Made by a program: the position numbers and the translations under genes | Notes under the pieces: model-generated | What the model saw: the letters and a program-made list of their open reading frames with translations, nothing else | Told to the model about the DNA's origin: nothing | The model's database searches: none | Shown: positions 49,770 through 58,516 of the stretch, piece after piece | How positions within the stretch are numbered: the first letter of the stretch is position 1 | Layout: each line of letters begins with the position of its first letter | From: Xanthomonas cucurbitae | GTDB taxonomy: Bacteria; Pseudomonadota; Gammaproteobacteria; Xanthomonadales; Xanthomonadaceae | Length of the DNA stretch: 64,000 bases | Reading direction: 5' to 3' | Assembly (NCBI RefSeq): GCF_002939885.1 | Contig: NZ_MDED01000009.1 | Span: 57,156 to 121,155 of the forward strand

Positions 49770-51683
49770 TCAGATCACCGGCTGTGACGGATTGCGTTGC
49801 GGATCGTGCTGGTGTTGCGGCTGTTGCGAAGGCTGCTGCGCCTGGGCTTCCTGTCGCAGCGCAGTGCTGCTGTGTTCCAGTGAGCGCTCCGACGCGGCTG
49901 CCTTGTCGGCATAGATGCGTTGATGCGCGGGATCGTTGGGTTGCCCCTGCACGGCAAACAGCCCGCTGCCGTCCTTGTTCTGCACCACCATGTCGATGCG
50001 CTGCATGCCGCCCACCTTGGCTTCGAACGCCAGTGCGCCCGCTGCATTTTCCAGTGCGCGCCGGTTGGGAAACGCCTGCGGACCCAGTTGCTCCAGCTTG
50101 CCGACCGCCTGGGTGTACAGCGGATGGTCGGGATTGGTCTTTTCCGACAGCAAGGGCGCCTTGTCGGCCTGCTTGAGCGCATTGAAGGTATCGCGGCCGA
50201 CGATGCCGTCGTCCTGCAGGCCGTGCGCGCGCTGGAACGCCTTGACCGCTTCGCCGGTGCGTGGGCCATACACGCTGTCGGCCTGCAAGGCATTGCCGTT
50301 CGCATCGCGGTAGCCGAGCTGCTGCAAGGTGTGCTGTAGCTTCTGGACCTCGGGGCCGTGCGCGTCCTCGCGCAGCACACCGGGGGTACCCGCGCCAGCC
50401 TGTGCGGGTGCGGGCCTGTGCGTGTCGCTGCCCTGCGACTGCTGCTTGTCGTGGCTGCGGTCCTGCAGCAGTTCGCGTGCCTCGGCGAGCGGGTCGCTAG
50501 CGAAGAGCTTGACGCCCCGGGCGTGCTTGCGTTCCAGGTAGGTCTCCAGCGAGCTGAGTTCGACACCCTCGCCGCCGCGCGACTGGCTGATCTTCAGCTC
50601 ACCATCCTTGGGGTCGCGCACCACCATGGTGATGTGGTCGATGCCCTTGTAGCGGCCGGCATCCCAACTCTTGGCACCGTTGTCCTCGCCGATAATCATG
50701 CCTTCCTTGAGCTTGTCGGCGGTGACCTCGTTGCCCTGTATCAGCACGCCGGAGCGCTGCTCGGCCTTGCGCAGCAATTCGGAGGCGCTATCGAAGCCCG
50801 GGCTGAACTTGTCGGCCTTGCTGAAAATCGCCCTGCCCGCGCCACGGTTGATCTCGTCCATGGTGGCGTTCTGCATCTCGACCACCCAGCCCGAGCAATC
50901 GACCCTGCCCTGGTCCGGATCCTTGGCGCCAAGGCCGTATTTCACATGGTCGTATTTGTTCGTCAGCGCGTAGGCCGCACCCAGGGCGATGGGCTGCGTG
51001 CCCGCCGGCGTGGGCGCTGCCGGTTGTGCTGCCGATTGCGCAGGCGTTGCCTGGCTAGGCGACGGGGCCTGCGGTTGCCCGGTCAGCGGCTGGATGCCTT
51101 TTTCTGGAAGATGGATGCGGTCCATCTTCGTATCCCAGTACTGGATGAAGGTCTGCGCCATGTCCTTGTCGGACATGGCCCTGAACGTGGCCGCATCCAC
51201 GCCGGTCAAGGACTGCAGCTCTTTTCCACCGATGTTGTTGAGGATGTTGGCGCGCGTGCCGTCGAGACTGAAGGACCCGGTGGCGATCGCGGCCTGGATG
51301 GAGCGGTAGCCACCGGCTCCCTGTTGATGGGCCATGTACATGTCCAGGCCATCGGGTTCGGGCTTGCCCGACAGGTAGGGCCGGCCATCGCGTTCGTGCC
51401 GGTCCACCAGGGAGTTACGATTATTCAGGTAGAGGCGGGCGGCCGCATCGGTATTGGCCACCGCATCCAGTTCGCGTCCTGAAATACCGTACTCGGCAGC
51501 GGTTGGCGGCGTGAACTGGAACAAGCCCTTGGCGCCGTTCGGGCCACGGCTTGCCAGCTCGTTGAAACTGCCGCCGGTTTCCGCGTAGGCGAATCGAAAG
51601 AAGTCGTCGCGCGGAATATTCCGCTCCTGCGCTTCACGTTCGATAATGTCGAGCACTTCGGCTCGTGAGTAATTGGTCGGCAT
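49770..51683 (-). CDS. T4SS effector (X-Tfe): peptidoglycan hydrolase with XVIPCD
   Basis: 637-residue multi-domain protein without signal peptide. Residues 1-200 look like a lysozyme/SLT domain (FAYAETGGSFNELAS with Glu35; GLFQFTPPTAAEYGI). Residues 240-395 look like an NlpC/P60-type amidase, with Cys263 in GRVDCSGWVVEM and His350 in GIDHITMVVRD. Residues 438-505 are a PG_binding_1 domain (HGPEVQKLQHTLQQLGYRDA). From about 515 a XVIPCD follows (NPDHPLYTQAVGKLEQLG; FPNRRALENAAGALAFEAKV; GLFAVQGQPNDPAHQRIYAD) with a Gln-rich tail. XVIPCD proteins are sent by the Xanthomonas T4SS into rival bacteria. The lipoprotein gene just upstream is the likely immunity gene. Confidence 0.88.
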   Translation of the reverse strand: MPTNYSRAEVLDIIEREAQERNIPRDDFFRFAYAETGGSFNELASRGPNGAKGLFQFTPPTAAEYGISGRELDAVANTDAAARLYLNNRNSLVDRHERDGRPYLSGKPEPDGLDMYMAHQQGAGGYRSIQAAIATGSFSLDGTRANILNNIGGKELQSLTGVDAATFRAMSDKDMAQTFIQYWDTKMDRIHLPEKGIQPLTGQPQAPSPSQATPAQSAAQPAAPTPAGTQPIALGAAYALTNKYDHVKYGLGAKDPDQGRVDCSGWVVEMQNATMDEINRGAGRAIFSKADKFSPGFDSASELLRKAEQRSGVLIQGNEVTADKLKEGMIIGEDNGAKSWDAGRYKGIDHITMVVRDPKDGELKISQSRGGEGVELSSLETYLERKHARGVKLFASDPLAEARELLQDRSHDKQQSQGSDTHRPAPAQAGAGTPGVLREDAHGPEVQKLQHTLQQLGYRDANGNALQADSVYGPRTGEAVKAFQRAHGLQDDGIVGRDTFNALKQADKAPLLSEKTNPDHPLYTQAVGKLEQLGPQAFPNRRALENAAGALAFEAKVGGMQRIDMVVQNKDGSGLFAVQGQPNDPAHQRIYADKAAASERSLEHSSTALRQEAQAQQPSQQPQHQHDPQRNPSQPVI

Positions 51684-51763
51684 CGCTCATCATCCTTTCA
51701 TTGAGTGCTGCAGCCACGCGGCTGCAGCGGTACGCCGCCCGAACCAATTCCTTTGGTCCTGTG

Positions 51764-52660
51764 TCAAGGGGCCGGCACATACGATTTGTGGGCCGTATCG
51801 TAGCGGTATTGCACCGCCGCGTCACTCCCGTTCGCCGAGGGATTGCCGGACACCGTGACGCGTATTCCAGGCAGGCCCGGCTGCTGGACGAATGCCAGCG
51901 TGCTGGTGTTCTTCACGCAGGCGATCTTGCCGGGCGCATCTTCGCCGCAGTTGGCGCTGTTGTCCTGGCCGCCCGGCAGGTTGCCCACATAGGTCCAATG
52001 CGTGTCGTTGACCTCGGCGGTGTCCTTGGGATTGAACGCCAGCAGGTCGTAGGACAGGATGCGCACCCCGGACTGCAGGCTCCATGTCGGCAGCGCCAGG
52101 ACCAGGCGACCATCGTCGGTGACCTGGATCTGCGGCTTGCGCGCGGTGTCGATGGTATTGGCCTGTTCCATGCCTCCGAATTCGCCGATATACGGTTCGG
52201 CGCCCAGCAGCTTCCACGGCGACTTGCTGCCCGGTGCGCTGGTGACGAAAGTGGCATGGGCCAGGGTGACCTTGGTCTCTGGGGCGGGGGAGTGATTCTC
52301 GCGATCGGCACCGTAAAGCTCGGGGGTTTCCCAGGCAAATCCGGTGTAATAGCGCGTGCCGCCGAGGGTGAATTCGAAGCCGTACCAGTAATTGATCCAG
52401 CTGCCGTTTGCGACCTCGTACGACAGTGCGCCGTCACCATCGACGTTGCTGATGAAGTACAGCACGCTGTCCGGGCGCGGCGGCTGCAATTGCTGGGTGG
52501 TAGCCTGGGTCGCATCCTGCATGGCAGTGGCATCCTTGTCTGAAGGGTGGGGGGCGGTGCTGGCGGTGGTTGGCGTGGCGGCGGCGGTGTGCGGCGGTGC
52601 CGGCTTGCACGCAGCGACCGTTGCCAGCGCAAGGATCAGTGGAATCTTCCTGACGAGCAT
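51764..52660 (-). CDS. Lipoprotein, probable immunity protein for the effector
   Basis: 298-residue lipoprotein: signal MLVRKIPLILALATVAAC with lipobox Cys18 and Lys at +2. A Thr/Ala-rich linker (to about 60) precedes a beta-rich globular domain with VLYFISNVDGDGALSYEVAN, WYGFEFTLGGTRYYTGFAWE and two cysteines (SANCGED, IACVKN). It is on the same strand and 80 bp upstream of the XVIPCD effector gene. Known X-Tfi immunity proteins are periplasmic lipoproteins encoded next to their effector, which is the basis for this call; the domain itself is not recognised. Confidence 0.75.
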   Translation of the reverse strand: MLVRKIPLILALATVAACKPAPPHTAAATPTTASTAPHPSDKDATAMQDATQATTQQLQPPRPDSVLYFISNVDGDGALSYEVANGSWINYWYGFEFTLGGTRYYTGFAWETPELYGADRENHSPAPETKVTLAHATFVTSAPGSKSPWKLLGAEPYIGEFGGMEQANTIDTARKPQIQVTDDGRLVLALPTWSLQSGVRILSYDLLAFNPKDTAEVNDTHWTYVGNLPGGQDNSANCGEDAPGKIACVKNTSTLAFVQQPGLPGIRVTVSGNPSANGSDAAVQYRYDTAHKSYVPAP

Positions 52661-52860
52661 TGGGATGCATCCATTGCGAAGGGCGGAAAAAGTCTACTCC
52701 AGCCCGGTGACGTGTCCATTCACTCGTTTGAGCGCGTGCTGTTACCGGCCGGTCGGCCGGCCGGACTGGCGCAGCGGCGGCACAGCGCCTTCACGCATGC
52801 AGTCGTCGTCGCGTGCGACGCACGCCGTTTGCGGCGCACGACACACAGGTGAGCTGCCGC

Positions 52861-53385
52861 CTACGCCAGCGCGGTATTGGAAATGATCTCCACCCAATAG
52901 CCATCCGGGTCCTTGATGAAGGCCAGGTGCTTCATGCGGCCGTCTTCCAGGCGTTTTTGATAGGGCACCTCCAGGCTGTCGAAGCGGGCGCAGGCGGCGT
53001 GGATGTCCGGCACCGACACGCAGATGTGGCCAAAGCCGCGCGGGTCGCTGTTGCCATCGTGATACACCGTGCCCTCCTGGGTTTCGGTGCCATGGTTGTG
53101 GGTGAGTTCCAGCACGCCGGGAATGCCGGCCATCCACAGCCGCCTCTCGTCATCCTGGTCGGGAATGGCGGTGCTCGCCGGCAGCAAGGCCAGAAAGTAC
53201 AGGCTGAATTTCGCATCGGCGAAGTGGCGTGCATCGAGCAGGCGGAAGCCCAGGACGCGGGTATAGAAATCCAGCGAACGTTGTGCATCCTTGATGCGCA
53301 GCATGGTGTGGTTGAAGACGAAGCCGTGGGTGTCGGCGGGGGCGGCACTGGCGCCGGGGACATGTTGCAGGTCGGTCAAAGGCAT
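52861..53385 (-). CDS. gloA: Lactoylglutathione lyase (glyoxalase I)
   Basis: 174-residue enzyme of the longer, eukaryote-like glyoxalase I group. It converts the methylglyoxal-glutathione adduct to S-lactoylglutathione. Metal ligands are seen in FNHTMLRIKD (His; many homologues have Gln), LELTHNHG (Glu), GFGHICVSVPDI (His) and GYWVEIIS (Glu). It stands between the immunity lipoprotein and copB with 250 bp of empty sequence before copB. Confidence 0.93.
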   Translation of the reverse strand: MPLTDLQHVPGASAAPADTHGFVFNHTMLRIKDAQRSLDFYTRVLGFRLLDARHFADAKFSLYFLALLPASTAIPDQDDERRLWMAGIPGVLELTHNHGTETQEGTVYHDGNSDPRGFGHICVSVPDIHAACARFDSLEVPYQKRLEDGRMKHLAFIKDPDGYWVEIISNTALA

Positions 53386-53639
53386 TGCGGTCTCCTCGGT
53401 CGAATCGGGCGCGCGGGACAGGCGCGTGGGGTAGACAGTTTAGCGAGGGGTGGGTGGGCGGCGCGTCTGCGGCATGCGCTGCCCGGGGTGTGTCAGAGGG
53501 TCGAGTGGTTTGTCGCATGCGTCCACCGCGATCGGCGGGCACGCCGATTGCCAGCCGGTGGCTCGGCGTCCGGCGCGCGCTTGCCTGCGGCGGCAAGCGT
53601 GGCCGGTAGGACGATACTGGCGAGGCAGGCAGCACGGTG

Positions 53640-54734
53640 TCAGAACCAGATGCGGATGCCGGCAACAACCTGGCTGTCGTGTGGGGCTTGCTGGTCCGCC
53701 ATGGCATTGCGGGCGGCATCGCCGAAGCGGCGGGTATGCACCCAGCCGATGTAGGGCGCGAAGCGGCGGGTGAATTCGTAGCGCAGCCGCAGGCCCGCTT
53801 GTACCTGTTCCAGGCCACTGCCGATGCGGCGGCGGTCATCGTCGGTGAGCGCGATATCGGCTTCCAGCCGCGGTTGCAGGATCAGGCGATTGGTCAGCAA
53901 CACGTCGTACTCGCCTTCCAGGCGTAGCGCGGCACGCCCGGCGTTGCCCAGGGACAGGGTGGCTTCGGTCTCGAACTTGTACGGTGCCAGGCCCTGGATG
54001 CCGATGGCGGCCCAGCTACGACGATCGTCCGATGCAAGATCCTGGCGAGCGCCGATCAGTACATCCCACCAGGGCGAGATCGCGTGACCGTAGAACGCTT
54101 CGAACGTCGCCGATTGCGTGCGGCCGTTGGCGCGTTCGCCTTCGCTGCGCAGCCACAGGCGGTCGATGTCGCCACCGATCCATGCACGCGCCTCCCAGTC
54201 CTGGCCGGTGCCGCGATCGGTGTCGACCGCTTCCAGGCGATCGAGCAGGATGTAATGGTTGATGCCCATCCCGTGCATCGCGTGCGCCTGCAGTGGCGCA
54301 AACGCGGCAGCGATTTCTGCGTCGGTCACTGCGGGAATCGGTTCGCGTGGCAACGCGGTGCTGGCCGGGGATGCGGGTGGCGCTGCGGTGTGTGCACCAT
54401 GGCCCATCGCATGATGATCCATCGCAGCGTGCTCTGTCTCGGCGTGCTCCATCTGGGCGTGATGCATTGCGGCATGGTCCATTTCCGCATGCGACCTCTG
54501 CGCATGGTCCATCGGCGTTACTGGCATGGCCTCTTGCGCGGTTGGTGGCGCATCAGCCGTTGCTGCCTGCGAGTCTGGCGAGGCGGGGAAAGCTGCGTTG
54601 TCGTCGGCCTGCAGCGCGGCTGCATGCTCGCCATGGGCAGCGGCATCCATCGCATGCGTCTGTTCCTGCGCGGCCAGCGATGCACTGAACAACCAGGTAC
54701 TTATCACCAGCGGGCGTAGCGCGCGCATGCTCAT
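53640..54734 (-). CDS. copB: Copper resistance protein B
   Basis: 364-residue outer-membrane copper protein. After the signal peptide (MRALRPLVISTWLFSASLAA) comes a Met/His-rich copper-binding region (residues about 70-115, with MDHAAMHHAQMEHAETEHAA). The C-terminal PF05275 barrel follows, ending DSQVVAGIRIWF. The ATG at 54734 overlaps the copA stop (ATGA), so copA and copB are co-translated. Confidence 0.93.
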   Translation of the reverse strand: MSMRALRPLVISTWLFSASLAAQEQTHAMDAAAHGEHAAALQADDNAAFPASPDSQAATADAPPTAQEAMPVTPMDHAQRSHAEMDHAAMHHAQMEHAETEHAAMDHHAMGHGAHTAAPPASPASTALPREPIPAVTDAEIAAAFAPLQAHAMHGMGINHYILLDRLEAVDTDRGTGQDWEARAWIGGDIDRLWLRSEGERANGRTQSATFEAFYGHAISPWWDVLIGARQDLASDDRRSWAAIGIQGLAPYKFETEATLSLGNAGRAALRLEGEYDVLLTNRLILQPRLEADIALTDDDRRRIGSGLEQVQAGLRLRYEFTRRFAPYIGWVHTRRFGDAARNAMADQQAPHDSQVVAGIRIWF

Positions 54735-56554
54735 GCCTCCACCCGCACTTCGCGCATCATGCCTGCTTCCATGTGGTACAGCAGATGGCAGTGATAGGCC
54801 CAACGGCCCAGTGCATCGGCGCGCACGCGATAGCTGCGCCGCGTGCCCGGCGGCATGTCGATGGTGTGCTTGCGGACCTGGAAATTGCCATCGGCATCTT
54901 CTAGGTCGCTCCACATGCCGTGCAGGTGGATGGGGTGCTGCATCATGGTGTCGTTGACCAGCACGATGCGTAGCCGCTCACCGTAGCGCAGCCGCAGGGG
55001 CTCGGCCGAGGCGAACGCCACGCCGTCGAACGACCAGGCGAACTTTTCCATATGCCCGGTCAGGTGCAGTTCGATCTCGCGCCCGGGTTCGCGGCCATCC
55101 GGGTCCTCGAACAGGCTGTGCAGGTCGCCGTAGCGCAGCACACGGCGGCCGTTGTCGCGCAGGCCCACGCCGGGGTCGTCCAGGCGCGGTGCGGTGGCAT
55201 TGCTGCGCATGTCGATCAGCGGGTTGCCGTCTTCGCTGGCGAGATGGTGGGGGGTCTTGTCCGATGCCGTGTTGGCGGTGTGCGCATGTTGTGCCGGCAT
55301 CGGCATCGGCATCGGCATCGGCATTGGCATCGCGTGAGCGGCATGCGGGTCGCTTTGCATGGCATCGCCTGCTTGCATGGCATGGGCTGCGTGCGTCATG
55401 CCATTGCCATGCCCCATGTCCTGCATGGTCAGGATCGCGCGCGGGTCCAGCGCCGGAATTGGTGCCTGCAGGCCGTTGCGCACTGCCAGCGTGCCGCAGG
55501 CGAAGCCGGTGCGTCCCATGTCCTGCGCAAATAGCGTAAAGGCGTCCTGGCCGATCGGCTCGACGAGCACGTCGAAGGTTTCGGCTGCGGCAATGCGCAG
55601 CTCGTCCACGCTGACCGGATGCACGTACTGGCCATCGGCCGCCACCACGGTCATGCGCAGGCCGGGGATGCGGATGTCGAAGTAGGTCATCGACGCGCCG
55701 TTGATGAAACGCAGCAACACCTTTTCGCCCGGCGCGAACAATCCGGTCCAGTTACCGGCCGGCGCCACGCCATTGAGCAGGTAGGTGTAGGTATTGGCGT
55801 TGACATCCGACAGGTCGGTCGGCGTCATGCGCATGCGTCCCCACATGCCGCGATCGGCCAGCGTTGCCCGCACGCCGTCCTCGCGCGCATCGCGCAGGAA
55901 ATCGCCCACCGTGCGCTGGGCGTAGTTGTCGTGGCTGGGCATCTGCTTCAAGCGGCGGAACAGTGCGGCCGGATCCAGGTCGGTCCAGTCCGAGAGCAGC
56001 ACCACATGCTCGCGATCGTAGCGATACGGCGGCGGTGTCAGTGGATCGATCACGATGGCGCCGTACAGACCGGCCTGTTCCTGGAACAGGGAATGGCTGT
56101 GGTACCAGTAGGTGCCGGATTGCCGCAGCGCGAAGCGATAGTGGTACTCCTGGCCCGGCGCGATGCCGTCGAAGCTCATGCCCGGCACGCCGTCCATGTT
56201 GGCCGGCAGCAGCAGCCCGTGCCAATGCACCGAGGTAGGCGTATCGGGCAGGGCGTTGCGCACCCGCACGCTCACCGTGTCGCCCTCGCGCCAGCGCAGG
56301 ATCGGTGCCGGCAGGCTCTGGTTGACGGTGATGGCGGGGCGCGTGCGCCCGGTGAAATTGACCGGACGCTGGCCGATCTGCAGTGATTGGCTGCTGCCGC
56401 GCAGCACCGGCGTGGCCATCGCGCCGGCAGCGCGGGCATCGCCGCGCCACAGGCCGGTGGCGGCAACACCGCCCAGGGCCAGGCCCTGCACGAAACGGCG
56501 CCGGCTGATTCCGTGGTTGGCAGTTGGGGTGAAGACAGGAGTATCGGACGACAT
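54731..56554 (-). CDS. copA: Copper resistance multicopper oxidase
   Basis: 607-residue periplasmic multicopper oxidase with a Tat signal (SRRRFVQGLALGG). Copper ligands are in TSVHWHGLLLP, GTYWYHSHSLFQEQAGLYG, MQHPIHLHGMW and GRWAYHCHLLYHMEAGMM. A Met/His-rich insert includes a (Met-Pro)6 run encoded by tandem GGCATC-type hexamers. It oxidises Cu(I) and binds copper. Together with copL upstream and copB downstream it forms the Xanthomonas copLAB set. Confidence 0.95.
   Translation of the reverse strand: MSSDTPVFTPTANHGISRRRFVQGLALGGVAATGLWRGDARAAGAMATPVLRGSSQSLQIGQRPVNFTGRTRPAITVNQSLPAPILRWREGDTVSVRVRNALPDTPTSVHWHGLLLPANMDGVPGMSFDGIAPGQEYHYRFALRQSGTYWYHSHSLFQEQAGLYGAIVIDPLTPPPYRYDREHVVLLSDWTDLDPAALFRRLKQMPSHDNYAQRTVGDFLRDAREDGVRATLADRGMWGRMRMTPTDLSDVNANTYTYLLNGVAPAGNWTGLFAPGEKVLLRFINGASMTYFDIRIPGLRMTVVAADGQYVHPVSVDELRIAAAETFDVLVEPIGQDAFTLFAQDMGRTGFACGTLAVRNGLQAPIPALDPRAILTMQDMGHGNGMTHAAHAMQAGDAMQSDPHAAHAMPMPMPMPMPMPAQHAHTANTASDKTPHHLASEDGNPLIDMRSNATAPRLDDPGVGLRDNGRRVLRYGDLHSLFEDPDGREPGREIELHLTGHMEKFAWSFDGVAFASAEPLRLRYGERLRIVLVNDTMMQHPIHLHGMWSDLEDADGNFQVRKHTIDMPPGTRRSYRVRADALGRWAYHCHLLYHMEAGMMREVRVEA
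55296..55331. repeat. Six tandem GGCATC hexamers in copA
   Basis: Five perfect copies plus one GGCATT variant encode (Met-Pro)6 on the minus strand. Changes in copy number stay in frame and would alter the number of copper-binding methionines. Confidence 0.8.
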
Positions 56555-56778
56555 GACACCTCCGATGCGCCCACCGGACCGGTAGACGCAACGCATCGCT
56601 GAGAAATCCGGCATCCATCGATGCAGGGCGAAGAGCGATCAGGGCAGCCAACACATCCGCGCGAAACGGCACAGGGGCATGGGCGACGCGGTGAGCGGGC
56701 GTGAACACACGGGGCGGGAAGATTCCTGCGACCGGTGTACGCAGCTGACGCTGAGCGCCGCCGGGGTGTCGGCTGCGC

Positions 56779-57225
56779 TCAGCCGATGGGAGGTCGAACC
56801 GGTTGTTCAGGCACCGGGTTGCCGCGCCCGACGGCTGGAATCGCGGGCAGGGACGGGGGGCCAGGTAGGCCGGCGGGCACCGCTGGCAGGGTCAGCAAGG
56901 CCAGGCTGCAGTGCTGCAGGCAGTCGCAGCTGCCCAGCTTGCAGCAGTCGGCCGCGTGCGCGTGGCTGGGCGTGCTGTCGGGCTGGGTCGGTGCTGGCGG
57001 CGCCATGTCCTCATGACAGGGCATGGAGCTGGCACTTGCCATATGCCCCATCCCAAGCGCAGCAGCATCGGCAGTTGGCGGCATGGCTACCTGCGGCATG
57101 GCCATGCCCACCGACGCCCACGCGCCAGTGGCCGTGTTGGCAACCAGGCACAGGCACAGCAGCAGGCGGAGCAGGCAACGCAGCACGGGCGCTCGCGGCG
57201 GGAACAGGTCCTGCGAGCATAGCAT
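56779..57225 (-). CDS. copL: CopL family metal-binding regulatory protein
   Basis: 148-residue protein with an N-terminal hydrophobic signal or anchor (LRCLLRLLLCLCLVANTATG). It is rich in Met, His and Cys (ADCCKLGSCDCLQHCSLALL; MGHMASASSMPCHEDMAPPA). This is the form of CopL, which precedes copAB in Xanthomonas and is needed for copper-inducible expression of copA. I chose ATG at 57225; a longer open frame upstream has no sensible N terminus. A 224-bp spacer, likely with attenuation or a second promoter, separates it from copA. Confidence 0.85.
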   Translation of the reverse strand: MLCSQDLFPPRAPVLRCLLRLLLCLCLVANTATGAWASVGMAMPQVAMPPTADAAALGMGHMASASSMPCHEDMAPPAPTQPDSTPSHAHAADCCKLGSCDCLQHCSLALLTLPAVPAGLPGPPSLPAIPAVGRGNPVPEQPVRPPIG

Positions 57226-57316
57226 AGGCGCCCGACTGTCCGCCCGATGACCGCCCACCTCGGGGGCGCGTCCAGCGGCGGTAGAATCGACCTTTCCTTC
57301 GTCGCACAGTCCTGCC

Positions 57317-58420
57317 ATGTCGCAGCGCCAATGGGTGGCCGCCGCCCTCCAGAAGATCGAGGCCGATTTCAACCGTTCGGCCGACACCCACCTGATTCCC
57401 ATGGACCTGCCGGGCTACCCAGGCATCGACCTGTACTTCAAGGACGAGTCCAGCCACCCTACCGGCAGTCTCAAGCACCGGCTGGCGCGGTCGCTGTTCC
57501 TGTACGCGCTGACCAACGGCTGGCTGCGTGCCGGCCGCCCGGTGATCGAGGCCTCCAGCGGCTCCACCGCCGTGTCCGAAGCGTATTTCGCGCGGCTGCT
57601 GGGGGTGCCTTTCATCGCGGTGATGCCTGCCTCGACCTCGCCGGAAAAGATTGCCGCCATCGAGTTCCAGGGCGGGCGCTGCCATCTGGTGGAGCGCGCT
57701 TGCGACCTGGATAGCGCCTCGCACAAGCTCGCACGCGAGACCGGTGGGCACTTCATGGACCAGTTCACCTATGCCGAGCGCGCCACCGACTGGCGCGCCA
57801 ACAACAACATCGCCGAATCGATCTTCAAGCAACTGGCCGAAGAGCCGCACCCGATTCCGGAATGGATCGTCTGCAGCCCCGGCACCGGCGGTACCAGCGC
57901 CACCCTGGGGCGCTATGTGCGCTACCGGCGCCACGCCACCCGCATCCTGTGCGCCGACCCGGAAGTGTCGGTGTTCTTCGACGGCTACTGCCGCGCGGTG
58001 GACGGGCAGTGCCCCAAGGAACTGGCCATCACCGGCGGCTCGCGTATCGAAGGCATCGGCCGGCCCCGGGTGGAGTCCAGCTTCATTGCCACCTGCGTGG
58101 ATGCGATGGTGAAAGTGCCCGACGCGCTGAGCCTGGCGGCCATGCGCCACGTCAGCGCCACCCTGGGCCGCCGCGTGGGCGGCTCCACCGGCACCAACTT
58201 CGTCGGCGTGCTGCAGGCCGCCCAGCGCATGCGCGAAGAAGGCCGGCAGGGCTCCATCGTCACCATCCTGTGCGATGCCGGCGAGCGCTACGCGCACAGC
58301 TACTACGACCCGGCCTGGTATGCGGCGCGCGAGCTCGACACCGCCGACAGCGACGCGGCCATCGCCAGCGCCGTGAACGGCGGCGCATTGCCGCCGCTGC
58401 CTTGTGCTGCGCTGGAATGA
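57317..58420 (+). CDS. PLP-dependent cysteine synthase family protein
   Basis: 367-residue fold-type II PLP enzyme. The PLP lysine is Lys53 in [13 protein letters not shown], the substrate loop is [15 protein letters not shown], and the phosphate-binding loop is [15 protein letters not shown]. It is longer than CysK (about 310) and ends in a C-terminal extension with [19 protein letters not shown], the mark of the CysK-like group that includes L-cysteine desulfhydrases. It may make or degrade cysteine; sequence alone does not decide. It is divergent from copL. Confidence 0.87.
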   Translation: MSQRQWVAAALQKIEADFNRSADTHLIPMDLPGYPGIDLYFKDESSHPTGSLKHRLARSLFLYALTNGWLRAGRPVIEASSGSTAVSEAYFARLLGVPFIAVMPASTSPEKIAAIEFQGGRCHLVERACDLDSASHKLARETGGHFMDQFTYAERATDWRANNNIAESIFKQLAEEPHPIPEWIVCSPGTGGTSATLGRYVRYRRHATRILCADPEVSVFFDGYCRAVDGQCPKELAITGGSRIEGIGRPRVESSFIATCVDAMVKVPDALSLAAMRHVSATLGRRVGGSTGTNFVGVLQAAQRMREEGRQGSIVTILCDAGERYAHSYYDPAWYAARELDTADSDAAIASAVNGGALPPLPCAALE

Positions 58421-58516
58421 CCGCCATATCGTTGCGATAGATGGTGCATGCACCTGTGTGCACCGCCGCGTGCCGCTTGTCCCTTCCCCTGATCCAGTCC
58501 ACCGCCGGAGCGCTCC

